DNA of 64,000 bases from Bacteroidales bacterium (GTDB lineage: Bacteria > Bacteroidota > Bacteroidia > Bacteroidales > UBA932). The notes beneath the pieces were generated by a model. That model was given only the letters and a program-made list of their open reading frames with translations, searched no databases and was not told where the DNA came from. Where the stretch lies: the NCBI GenBank assembly GCA_017442315.1, contig JAFRZX010000030.1, positions 1 to 64,000 of the forward strand. Reading direction: 5' to 3'. Numbering within the stretch: position 1 is the stretch's first letter; each line of letters starts with the position of its first letter. The translations under genes and the position numbers were made by a program. Shown in pieces: positions 51,453-59,969 of the stretch.

Positions 51453-52978
51453 TGATATTTGAATTTCTCTACTGCATTCTGTATGGCAAGCAGAAGTTCA
51501 TGTTCCTTGTCTTCAATGCCGTTGTACATTCTGTATTCAAAGTCAGCTCCGTTCTCCTTGCATGAGACATACAGTGCATTGGCATCCCTATAGTACGGAC
51601 TGTCATCAGTTGATGCAATGTAATAGAATCTGCCGGAGTCTGCGGCAATAGTCTCTTCTGCGTCAGTGAGGTCAGCATCAATCAGATAGAATTTCTTGAA
51701 CAGGTCTTTGACGGTCCAGACGTCTTTCCCTGTCTCTCCGATGGCCATCACCTGTGATTTTTCCATAGTCTTGCCGACCTGGTATCTCGCCTTGTAGAAT
51801 GTCATCCATTCTTCAAGGCTCTTCTGTTCTAGGTCACAAGGGAGGATCATATACTGGAATATGGATCCTGCCTGAGTCAGAAGCCCGATGCAGTTGTCTA
51901 CGGTTTCCTTGCTTAACCCCTTGTGTACAAGGAATGTCGCAAGTCCGTCTTTTTCTTCAGCTTCATTGTAGGCCTTGGATGAGAAAGTCCCGTCTTCATT
52001 CAGGTCGGATGATTTCAAAGAGAGGGTTCCCATGCTCCTGGTCCATGCTCCACTTCCATTCATGACATGCTGGATCCATGGCAGGGTCTCCTTTGCGGCA
52101 CTTCTCCAGTAGCTTCCGCTGTGTCCTCCGTTGCTGATGCGGAATTCGTGTTCATATCCATAATCGCGGAGCTGGACATGAAGATTGTCGTTGGCAATGA
52201 GCAATTGCTCTTCATCGTCTCCGCAGTGGAAGAACCATTTCACTTTTGAAAGTTCTTCTTGATTTTCAGGAATGAACTGGTAGAAAGGGCAGTGTGCCTT
52301 ATAGTAGTCGGTAAGGCGTCCTTCACCGCTTTCTCCTGTGCCTCCGAAAATCTTTCCCCATTGATTGTCCCAGCCGGACTGTGACTCGGTCATGTACTGT
52401 TCGTCTGTTCTGAATGACATGCTCAGAGGTACGGATATACTGAAAATATCAGGATTCTTGAGAGGCAGTACCATTGCTCCGAATCCTCCCATGGAATATC
52501 CCATTACGGCACGATGTTCCCTGTCCGGTATTGTCCTGTAATTATTGTCTATGTACGGAACGAGATCTTTTACTATGAGATCCATGTAAAGCCTCTCGTT
52601 GTTGTAATAGTTGCAGTAATATGAGTTTCCGCAGTTAGGGAACACATATATCATGGATTGAAGACCGTTGTTTTCAATGTTTTTAATGGTATTGACCCAT
52701 TCACTCCAGTCTCTCCCGCTTTCCCCATAGCCGTGAAGCATGTAGACGACAGGATAGCGGCTGTCGGTATCCTTATCGTAGTCTTTCGGAAGGAGCAGAG
52801 CGAATGATGTGGTCCATCCGATGCTGACATTCGGATATATGACCTCCTTAGTGTATCGTTCGGATTCTGGAGCAGGTGCCACAGGCTCATTATCCGTTAT
52901 AGGCTCCGTCGTCTCCTTCCCGCATCCGTATGATGCGAGAAGGAGGGCGGTTGCCAGAATTCCTATGATTCTATTCAT
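51449..52978 (-). CDS. Lipoprotein CE1-like esterase with C-terminal extra domain (copy 1)
   Basis: A paralogue of the downstream gene with the same two-domain layout, 509 residues. It is a lipoprotein (lipobox ASYGC, Cys19 from ATG 52978). The nucleophile Ser162 is in GYSMGGFGA, the oxyanion motif is MLHGYGESGRDW, the acid lies in HCGDDEEQLL and the His in NGGHSGSYW. The stretch RTDEQYM through the LTDYYKAHCPFYQF block is nearly the same in both copies, which points to tandem duplication. One copy is lipid-anchored and the other soluble, so they may act at different places. The ATG at 52978 is preferred; 52984 is in frame. The start overlaps the preceding ADP-ribosylglycohydrolase gene. Confidence 0.86.
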   Translation of the reverse strand: MNRIIGILATALLLASYGCGKETTEPITDNEPVAPAPESERYTKEVIYPNVSIGWTTSFALLLPKDYDKDTDSRYPVVYMLHGYGESGRDWSEWVNTIKNIENNGLQSMIYVFPNCGNSYYCNYYNNERLYMDLIVKDLVPYIDNNYRTIPDREHRAVMGYSMGGFGAMVLPLKNPDIFSISVPLSMSFRTDEQYMTESQSGWDNQWGKIFGGTGESGEGRLTDYYKAHCPFYQFIPENQEELSKVKWFFHCGDDEEQLLIANDNLHVQLRDYGYEHEFRISNGGHSGSYWRSAAKETLPWIQHVMNGSGAWTRSMGTLSLKSSDLNEDGTFSSKAYNEAEEKDGLATFLVHKGLSKETVDNCIGLLTQAGSIFQYMILPCDLEQKSLEEWMTFYKARYQVGKTMEKSQVMAIGETGKDVWTVKDLFKKFYLIDADLTDAEETIAADSGRFYYIASTDDSPYYRDANALYVSCKENGADFEYRMYNGIEDKEHELLLAIQNAVEKFKYQ

Positions 52979-54500
52979 TATCATAGATTACCATGTTTGT
53001 CGCATTGAGGGCAAAGTCTCTGTGAGGATTGTTGATGACAAGTCTCAGGGTATGTTCTCCGCTGTCAAGACAGTATTTTGAGAAGATCTCATATTTGCGT
53101 TTGATGTAGTCGAACGGCATGAGGAAATCTTCAACCTTCTCACCATCGATGAATGCAGATACTTCAGCTACATAATCATCATTGCTGTGACCAGTCTTTA
53201 TTACAGCACCTTCTACTACAATGGAATTACCATTGAATCTGAGGGTAAGTTCATCAGTGAATGTCTTCTTGAGGACAACCTTGTCAACAGGCTTCAGACC
53301 CTCGAATGACTGCTCATAACGCACTGCATGAGGCTCGTTGGATGTGAATGTGAACACTCCGTTCTCATAGGATCCGCCGTTCTTCACAACGATTTCCTTC
53401 ATAAGTTCGAGATTCATCTCGCATATGGAGTTGAGGCTGAGTGTTGTGTATGGGAACGCCATATCCTCGATCCTGGCACATCCTTTCTTCCACTCTTCAG
53501 GAATCCACTCGTAACCGTTCATCACTCCGAGGATACCGCAGGCAGATGCAGGGTTGCAGTCTGAGTCGTGTCCGCATCTTGTAGAAATGTCCATTGTCTT
53601 GAAGAAGTCACCTTCACCGTAGAGGAGACCGATCACTACATATGCAGAGTTGATCACTGCATCGATATTGAACCCGTTCCAGACTCCTTCAGGGCATCCG
53701 ATGTCTACGCCGTGTCTCTGTTCGACTTCGAACCAGCATCTCTTCCAGTCATCCGGATACATCTTCCAGTATTTGATCACGCTTGAGATCGCATTGTGGA
53801 ACTTTGTTCCTTCTGGGATTGTCTTGAGTGCTTCTGTAACGATGGTAGGGATGTCGTTGCATACATAAGCCAAAGAATACATGGCGCTGATGAACACACC
53901 TCCATACCAGCCGTCTCCGTAGTTCATTATATGACCGATCTTGTCGCATATTTCGTTTGATACGTCCGGCAGACCAGGAGTCATCATGCCGATGAAGTCA
54001 GCTTCGATCTGGAAATCTATGTCATCAGCATGAGGATTGTTCATCCAATGACCGCATTCCGGTACCGGGATACCCTTGAGGATATTATATCTGGCCGCCT
54101 GATTCGCATGCCAGAGCTTATAGTCTGCATTTGCGAATGATTGGGCAAAGAGTTCTACCGGGGCGTCGATTCCGTGCTGGATCATTACGTCTACAAAGGT
54201 CAGGTCCATATATACATCGTCATAAAGGCCTGGGTCAAGGATGAATGTATCGTAGATATAGTCATCATACCAAGGGATAGGAATTCCGTCCCAGATGATT
54301 CCTCCCTTGTACTTGAACTCGGTTGGACCGCCATAAGTGCAGCCGATTGTCTGACCGAACCAGCCTCCCTTGATCTTGTCCATCATTGTCGCCTCATCGA
54401 TGACGATCTGCTCACCATATTTGATGGTATGGCAGTTGTTGCAGCATGAGGACAGCATTGCCGCAGCTGCAAATAAAAAGAATATTAAGATTTTTTTCAT
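52971..54500 (-). CDS. ADP-ribosylglycohydrolase-fold lipoprotein (ARH-3)
   Basis: This 509-residue lipoprotein (lipid Cys19 in LSSC) has an ADP-ribosylglycohydrolase (DraG/ARH) domain at about 35-360. The N-terminal metal motif is LYDDVYMDLTF (93-99) and the C-terminal one RCGHDSDCNPAS (about 315), with the helix VIGLLYGEGDFFKTM before it. The usual Thr after the second Asp of the DxD motif is Cys. A C-terminal beta domain (about 400-509) carries a galactose-binding-like fold shared with ARH-2. Enzymes of the family cut N- or O-glycosidic bonds to ADP-ribose or related ribosides. Its first 30 bp are duplicated at the start of the C10 peptidase gene. Confidence 0.88.
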   Translation of the reverse strand: MKKILIFFLFAAAAMLSSCCNNCHTIKYGEQIVIDEATMMDKIKGGWFGQTIGCTYGGPTEFKYKGGIIWDGIPIPWYDDYIYDTFILDPGLYDDVYMDLTFVDVMIQHGIDAPVELFAQSFANADYKLWHANQAARYNILKGIPVPECGHWMNNPHADDIDFQIEADFIGMMTPGLPDVSNEICDKIGHIMNYGDGWYGGVFISAMYSLAYVCNDIPTIVTEALKTIPEGTKFHNAISSVIKYWKMYPDDWKRCWFEVEQRHGVDIGCPEGVWNGFNIDAVINSAYVVIGLLYGEGDFFKTMDISTRCGHDSDCNPASACGILGVMNGYEWIPEEWKKGCARIEDMAFPYTTLSLNSICEMNLELMKEIVVKNGGSYENGVFTFTSNEPHAVRYEQSFEGLKPVDKVVLKKTFTDELTLRFNGNSIVVEGAVIKTGHSNDDYVAEVSAFIDGEKVEDFLMPFDYIKRKYEIFSKYCLDSGEHTLRLVINNPHRDFALNATNMVIYDNE

Positions 54501-54501
54501 G
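54472..54501 (-). repeat. 30-bp direct repeat, left copy (start of ARH-3)
   Basis: This 30-bp stretch over the start codon and signal-peptide codons of ARH-3 is identical to 56285-56314 at the start of the C10 peptidase gene. The two copies bracket a 1.8-kb segment holding two genes. Confidence 0.93.
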
Positions 54502-54506
54502 CTACT

Positions 54507-55115
54507 TTAAAAATTGTTAAATATCATTTCGTAGACATCGTTATATCTGGTATCTCCAGGAAATATGGTGTCTGATATCATTGCAGCCCATTCAGAATCA
54601 CTTGTAGTGTTCAATGAGAATGAAATATGTGTATATCCGTAATTGCTTTGATCTTCTCTAATCAGCACTATTGAAGACGTGTCATTATCAGCAGCTACAT
54701 GATATGATCCGTTGTTTTCAAAGATGTTCGTACTTATCTTATACTCATTCTCAACAGAAATAGAATAGTTCCTGTCTACAAATATCGTATAAACTGGATT
54801 ATCTTCGATTTCCGGGAGGTTGGCATCAATGACTCCTGTTACATAGCATTCAACATTGTTACCTGCAATGTTGTAATAGTATTGAAGTGCATTGCGCAGA
54901 CCTGACGGTGCTGGAATTCCTTTTTCTGTTATACGGCCCCCGTTGTCTACGTTGACAGGAATGCCTTGTCCATGGCTTTTCCAGTAGCCCTGTAACCCAT
55001 CGATATTTATCTTGACACATTCTTTTTGTTCATCAAGTTTTTTCTCGCCGCATGAGCAGAAAAAGATGTTTAGAATCAGAATGTATATCGCTTTTTTATA
55101 ACTCACGTGCTGCAT
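54507..55115 (-). CDS. Small lipoprotein next to the C10 peptidase (possible inhibitor or accessory)
   Basis: This 202-residue protein has a lipoprotein signal peptide (AIYILILNIFFCSC, lipid Cys at residue 20 or 22). The mature part is beta-rich without a known motif. It overlaps the peptidase gene by 20 bp and ends 6 bp before ARH-3. Both genes of the pair are AT-rich compared with the surrounding operon. In C10 peptidase loci a small neighbouring protein is often an inhibitor or chaperone; for this one it is inference. Confidence 0.75.
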   Translation of the reverse strand: MQHVSYKKAIYILILNIFFCSCGEKKLDEQKECVKINIDGLQGYWKSHGQGIPVNVDNGGRITEKGIPAPSGLRNALQYYYNIAGNNVECYVTGVIDANLPEIEDNPVYTIFVDRNYSISVENEYKISTNIFENNGSYHVAADNDTSSIVLIREDQSNYGYTHISFSLNTTSDSEWAAMISDTIFPGDTRYNDVYEMIFNNF

Positions 55116-56313
55116 TAGATCTTAGATTGCTGATTTGTAATCGAATATCAGTGTAGTTTCCGGAGAACAATGTTTTAGGGTAAATAGTATTTCCATTGCA
55201 ATTTACTTCTATTTGACATAGAATGAAACCATTGCCAGAGCCGTACCATCCAAAATTAAAATGTAAATATTTATCTATGCAATTTTCAGAATAAACTTCT
55301 GTTTCTGTACCATCGGGATTTGTTAAATAATAAGTATTTGTATATCGGATATTTTTTACCCCATCAACAACCCATGTGTGGCCTGTTCCGGAAGGATTGA
55401 ACCCACATAGTATAGCTAGCCGATATTCCCATATAAAATCTTCAATATCTGTTATATTGAATGTTGCTGATTGTTTACATTGATACCTAAATTTACTTAA
55501 GTATTCGGCATAAGGCCATGCACCAGTAGAACTTGCATTGTAATTTGCTTTACATCTATGTCCAATCTCACGTAATAGATGACTTGCGGTTTTACAAGTC
55601 TTACATAATGGTGTACAGAACTCATGATTATGCGCTTTCAAATCACGCCATCTTAAAATAATAGGTGAAGAAATAGTGTCTGTATATGTTATACTTAATG
55701 CGTTAGGATATTCAAAGTAACTCATTGCCTGAGCAATTGCAACAGGTGTGCACCCTGCTAAAGGAGTTTGTACATTAGGGCAATATAAATTGAATGGAGC
55801 TCGCTGTCCCCAATTTACGTTAATTAGTGGCCCAATGGTACTTGTGGAAGTTATAGTAGATACAACGTTGTAGTAATTCTCGTTAATACTTTTTGTGGAT
55901 AAATTCTGTTGATAATAAAGTTCTTGATTCGCAAGTATTTCATTATAACATATCTGAAATCCAGGATTGTTATCATAATTTTCTTGAAAAGATCCTTTGT
56001 CAAATATTCCTAAAATGGGCATGTCTTCTTTATTCGCAGATACAATTGCAAATCCGGAGTTATGTTTATAGTTAACTATAATGAGTAGGGTATCTGTTGT
56101 ATTAGTTATGAAGAAAGCAGTATCAACCTCACAAGAAGATTTCGTCATGGGGAAAAAATCATGAAAGGCATGATTGGCTTCCTTGATTGCAGAATTGATA
56201 GTACGATGTTTAGAATGATTCTGTTTTAGATCAGACAAAAGGATGTATTCAGTATTTTCTGCTACGCATGAGCAGAAAATACTGAATAAAAAGAATATTA
56301 AGATTTTTTTCAT
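55096..56313 (-). CDS. C10-family cysteine peptidase lipoprotein (streptopain-like)
   Basis: This 405-residue protein has a lipoprotein signal peptide (FCSC, Cys14 or 16), an N-terminal propeptide-like domain (about 20-160; Spi-like fold) and a papain-like C10 domain. The catalytic Cys188 is in LAGCTPVAIAQ and the catalytic His312 in GTGHTWVVDG, and the conserved FNFGWYGSGNG supplies the Trp region. A Cys-rich insertion (CTPLCKTC, 233-240) is unusual. The peptidase is expected at the cell surface as a zymogen. It sits between ARH-2 and ARH-3 in a segment bounded by the 30-bp repeat and is AT-rich relative to them, so it was probably acquired separately. Confidence 0.9.
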   Translation of the reverse strand: MKKILIFFLFSIFCSCVAENTEYILLSDLKQNHSKHRTINSAIKEANHAFHDFFPMTKSSCEVDTAFFITNTTDTLLIIVNYKHNSGFAIVSANKEDMPILGIFDKGSFQENYDNNPGFQICYNEILANQELYYQQNLSTKSINENYYNVVSTITSTSTIGPLINVNWGQRAPFNLYCPNVQTPLAGCTPVAIAQAMSYFEYPNALSITYTDTISSPIILRWRDLKAHNHEFCTPLCKTCKTASHLLREIGHRCKANYNASSTGAWPYAEYLSKFRYQCKQSATFNITDIEDFIWEYRLAILCGFNPSGTGHTWVVDGVKNIRYTNTYYLTNPDGTETEVYSENCIDKYLHFNFGWYGSGNGFILCQIEVNCNGNTIYPKTLFSGNYTDIRLQISNLRSNAAREL

Positions 56314-56314
56314 G
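56285..56314 (-). repeat. 30-bp direct repeat, right copy (start of C10 peptidase)
   Basis: Perfect match to 54472-54501. Both copies span ATG and the codons for MKKILIFFLF. Flanking bases differ at once on both sides. Confidence 0.93.
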
Positions 56315-56331
56315 TTGTCCGGATAAGGATA

Positions 56332-57948
56332 TTATCTCGCGTAATAGTAGAACTGGTTGGTGTTCTCATTCTCAGAGTAGTACTGGATGTCGTTGATACG
56401 GAGAAGGTAGTCCTTGTGAGGGTTTCTCCATACAAGCTTCACAGTGTGCTTGCCCTCCGGCATGAGATATTTCCATGATGGCTCCAGCTTACGTGCGGTG
56501 TTCCTCATAGGCAATATGGACACTTCATCAAGCTTGCCGTCGATCCATACTTCGATTTCTGCTACATATGGGTCATCAAGTTCTGCAAGTGCGAAAGGCT
56601 CGGAACCGATATGACGTATAGCTACCATATGGGCATATCTTGGAGATACTTCCTTTGTCTTGACCAGATTACCCCATATCACATAACCGTTGCCCTCGAA
56701 GTCGAACTCGAATTCCTTGTCCATCCAGCAGTCCCATCTCTCTCTGTAGATTGGGTATGTGCTGGTGAAGTTCTGCTCAAGCGGAAGCATTGTCACCTCA
56801 TGCTGAGGGATTACAACCTTGTCGCCCTCTGTGCAGCCACCGTTCTTCTCGATGAGCTGGAGAGCCTGGTTGTATGAGTAGTTTGCGCCCTTGTCAAGGG
56901 AAACTGTAGTACCCTCGAAATCGAGGTTCCAGATTTCATCAAGAGGATTAAGCCAGAATTCAGGGATGTTGTCGTAACCGAGCATTACACCGAGTACGCC
57001 ACCTACGGTTGCAGGGTTACAGTCAGAGTCCTGACCGCATCTCGTAGAAATGTCGACTGACTTGGTGAAATCGCCTTCGCCATAAAGAAGACCGATAGCG
57101 ATGAATGCTGCGTTGATCTTAGCATCGATGTTGAAGTTAAGGAATACACCCTTTGGACATCCTACATCCTTGTTCCACTTCTTGTTGATTTCCCACCAGC
57201 ACTCCTTCCAGTCGTCAGGATTCTGCCTGTGGAACTTGCGGACGTCATCAATGCACTGATAGAATGTACTTTCTGATGGGATTGGTTCAAGTGCCATGTC
57301 GATGACCTTTGCCGGGTCGTTGCACTTGAAGGCTGCAGAATAAAGGTTGGCTGCGAACACACCGCCATAGAAACCGTCACCGCTGTTCATGATGTGTCCT
57401 ACCTTGTCTGCGATACGTACAGCCTCAGGAATCATTGCTGGGGCCATCAGTCCGATGAAGTCTGCCTCTATCTGGAAGTCAAGGTCGTCTGCGTGCGGAT
57501 TGTTTGTCCAGTGGCCTGACATAGGAGGCATGATTCCGCGGCGGATGTTGTAGCGTCCGGCCTGGTTTGCATGAGCAAGGTGATAGTCGGCATATGCGAA
57601 ACGCATGGCAAGAGAATCCTGGGAGCAGTCAAGTCCAAGTTCCTCGAATGCCTCTACGAATGTAAGGTCATTGTAGATGTCATCGAAAAGGCCTGGTTTC
57701 TTCTTCCACCAGTACATGACGTAACCATCTCCCCATGGAATGGTCTGATAGTCCTGAATAGTAGTACCCCTGAACTTGAATTCGGTAGGAGCACCATAAA
57801 CGACTCCGATTGTCTGGCCTGCCCATCCTCCCTTGATCTTGTCAAGCAGTTCGGCCTTTGTCATTGTAACCTCTGTAGGCTCGGCAGCTTTCTGGCCACA
57901 TGAAACAAGGGCCAGAACAGCTGCAGCTATAATTATTATTTTCTTCAT
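56332..57948 (-). CDS. ADP-ribosylglycohydrolase-fold lipoprotein (ARH-2)
   Basis: This 538-residue lipoprotein (lipid Cys17 in LVSC) has an ARH domain at about 30-350. Metal motifs are LFDDIYNDLTF (88-94) and RCGQDSDCNPATVGG (305-311); HANQAGRYNIRRG and NPHADDLDFQIEADFIG are further blocks shared with ARH-3. The C-terminal part (about 390-538) is a beta sandwich, probably carbohydrate- or ligand-binding. It is the closest relative of ARH-3 in the window. The start at 57948 is set by the signal peptide; the frame continues open upstream into ARH-1. Confidence 0.88.
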   Translation of the reverse strand: MKKIIIIAAAVLALVSCGQKAAEPTEVTMTKAELLDKIKGGWAGQTIGVVYGAPTEFKFRGTTIQDYQTIPWGDGYVMYWWKKKPGLFDDIYNDLTFVEAFEELGLDCSQDSLAMRFAYADYHLAHANQAGRYNIRRGIMPPMSGHWTNNPHADDLDFQIEADFIGLMAPAMIPEAVRIADKVGHIMNSGDGFYGGVFAANLYSAAFKCNDPAKVIDMALEPIPSESTFYQCIDDVRKFHRQNPDDWKECWWEINKKWNKDVGCPKGVFLNFNIDAKINAAFIAIGLLYGEGDFTKSVDISTRCGQDSDCNPATVGGVLGVMLGYDNIPEFWLNPLDEIWNLDFEGTTVSLDKGANYSYNQALQLIEKNGGCTEGDKVVIPQHEVTMLPLEQNFTSTYPIYRERWDCWMDKEFEFDFEGNGYVIWGNLVKTKEVSPRYAHMVAIRHIGSEPFALAELDDPYVAEIEVWIDGKLDEVSILPMRNTARKLEPSWKYLMPEGKHTVKLVWRNPHKDYLLRINDIQYYSENENTNQFYYYAR

Positions 57949-57982
57949 GTTTTTGTGTTGGAAAATGTTTTTAAAAAGCTTC

Positions 57983-59953
57983 TTAGATTGCTTCGTATAC
58001 CTGTACTTCAGACACCGAAACGAATGCTGCAACATTCTTGGTGTACTTGTTGTAATGTATGAAGCGGCAATTGTCACCGATGACCCTGATCGCAGTTGTC
58101 TCAACCGGATCGAATTCGAATACGAATTCTGCAAAGTGAGGCTGGATGAAAACTACATCGCTTTCAGGAAGCGCAGGAGTGACCTTTGCTTCAATCGGCT
58201 GCCAGTTGCCCTCTGCATCGAGATATTCTACGTGCATGTTTGAATACCATCCGCCATATTCCTCAAGACATCCGTAGTGGAATGCAACCATGTTGGTCTT
58301 TACAGGCTTCTCCCATCTGTAGCCGAAGTAATCCCTCTTAGGAGCATTTGATTTCTCGGTAACGGTAGCGAAGACAGAGTGAGGTCCTTTGATTATGCCG
58401 TCGTTGATTGCTTCAACGCTCTCTGTGTAGTAATCCATTGAGTTTGTGGTCCAGCAGGAGTCGATGATGTCGAGGCGGCTTTTCTTTGAAAGAGAAAGAA
58501 TCTCAAGACATTCCTTCGAGATGTTGCGTCCTCTTACTACAAGATCGAAATCCTTTTCGATAGTCTGTCTGCCGTCGCTCAGACTGAGGGTTACAGGGTA
58601 GTGGCCTGCCTTTACTGTTGTACCGGTGAGACGGCCATTATCAAATACAAGACCTTCAGGAAGTTCTCCCTTGACGAGCTTCCAATCATAATCCTTTGTG
58701 GTGATAGCGTAGAATTCGTAGTCTACAGGTTCACCTGCGATGATTCGAGGATTAGGACCTACACAGAACTCAAGAGGATAGCTGTATTTCGCCTTGGTAT
58801 TGATTACATACCACTTCTGTCCGTCACGTTCTTCAATGCGTCCGCCGTTCTCAAGTATGATCTTCTCCGCCATGACGACAGTCCTGTTGATGATATCCTC
58901 AATTGATGCGTCAGGCATGTCATAACGTGTCACATTGATGTAGCGGTCATTGAAGTGCTTTTCCCAGTGAGGGAACGGTTTGGAATATTCTTCCGGAATG
59001 GAACTGAGGCCATACATGGTTCCAAGTATACCGCATACGGTAGCGGTCTGGTTGTCACAGTCGAATCCGAGCGCGCATCCGATCTCCAGAGTCTTTGCCA
59101 TGTCTCCTTCACCGTAAAGCATCGAGAGAATGCCCATGGCTCCGTTCAAAGCAGCGTTCCATATTGTCTTTGAGAATGTGTTCTCCTGATGCCAGTACTT
59201 GTCAGCGATTACCTGTCTTGCAGGATACCAGTCGTCAGGATACTGGTCGTAAAGAGCAATGCATTCCTTTACAATGTCCTTGTAACGGTCTCCGTCAGGC
59301 AGAAACTCTATTGAGGACTCTACTAACTTGCGTATGTCATTTTCGAAGAATGCATTTGCATACATTGTTCCGTATACCACAGTAGGAGACACTGCCCATG
59401 AGTCTGAAGTGATGCGTGCAGCCCAGTCGGATATGCCGGCTGCGTACTCAGACATACCGGGAGCCGTGAAAGCCCAGATTTCGTTTATGAGCTGAGGGTC
59501 TATCTGGAACCAATGTGGATTCACGTCCTCATCTCCGGTGAACGGAGGTGTGAGCCCATAGTGCATGAGGCCAAGTGTCGCGCGGTTTGCAAGCCAGACC
59601 CTGTCCCTGATGTGATACATCCATCCGTCACGGATCTGTGAATATGTAGGCTGAGTACCGAATTTCTCCATGAGGGTAAGATACATGTATTCGACATCAG
59701 TGTCGTCGTCAGAGAAAGCTCCGTCTACTTCCGTCATCTTTCTCATGCCTTTCTCCCATGTGAATGGCCCTTTGCCCGGTTCGTCCACAAAGTCGTTCTC
59801 ATATTCGAGACCATAGATGTTTCCGACCATCTGACCGAGCCATGCTCCGGCTATCTTGTCTCTGAGCTCTGTCTCGGAAATCTCCTTCTCGACCTTTGTA
59901 CTGCATGATGCGAGAGTCAGGAGAGATAAAAGTATAATAGTAAGTTTCTTCAT
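57983..59953 (-). CDS. ADP-ribosylglycohydrolase-fold lipoprotein with Ig-like and F5/8-type domains (ARH-1)
   Basis: This 656-residue lipoprotein (lipid Cys17 in LASC) has an ARH domain at about 25-375 of a more divergent type than the other two: metal motifs SDDDTDVEYM (81-90) and GFDCDNQTATVCG (296-308). A putative Ig-like domain follows (about 405-475; LPEGLVFDNGRLTGT), then an F5/8 type C-like domain (about 490-656; WTTNSMDYYTESV, RYFGYRW-type strands, and an end TSVSEVQVYEA-like strand). These suggest that the enzyme docks on a large substrate outside the cell. It follows susD by 16 bp and is the first enzyme gene of the operon. Confidence 0.88.
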   Translation of the reverse strand: MKKLTIILLSLLTLASCSTKVEKEISETELRDKIAGAWLGQMVGNIYGLEYENDFVDEPGKGPFTWEKGMRKMTEVDGAFSDDDTDVEYMYLTLMEKFGTQPTYSQIRDGWMYHIRDRVWLANRATLGLMHYGLTPPFTGDEDVNPHWFQIDPQLINEIWAFTAPGMSEYAAGISDWAARITSDSWAVSPTVVYGTMYANAFFENDIRKLVESSIEFLPDGDRYKDIVKECIALYDQYPDDWYPARQVIADKYWHQENTFSKTIWNAALNGAMGILSMLYGEGDMAKTLEIGCALGFDCDNQTATVCGILGTMYGLSSIPEEYSKPFPHWEKHFNDRYINVTRYDMPDASIEDIINRTVVMAEKIILENGGRIEERDGQKWYVINTKAKYSYPLEFCVGPNPRIIAGEPVDYEFYAITTKDYDWKLVKGELPEGLVFDNGRLTGTTVKAGHYPVTLSLSDGRQTIEKDFDLVVRGRNISKECLEILSLSKKSRLDIIDSCWTTNSMDYYTESVEAINDGIIKGPHSVFATVTEKSNAPKRDYFGYRWEKPVKTNMVAFHYGCLEEYGGWYSNMHVEYLDAEGNWQPIEAKVTPALPESDVVFIQPHFAEFVFEFDPVETTAIRVIGDNCRFIHYNKYTKNVAAFVSVSEVQVYEAI

Positions 59954-59969
59954 TGTGAATATTTGACTG

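Noticed and set aside
57949..58134. N-terminal extension of ARH-2
   Set aside because: It overlaps the ARH-1 coding region in another frame, and a clear lipoprotein signal peptide begins at 57948.
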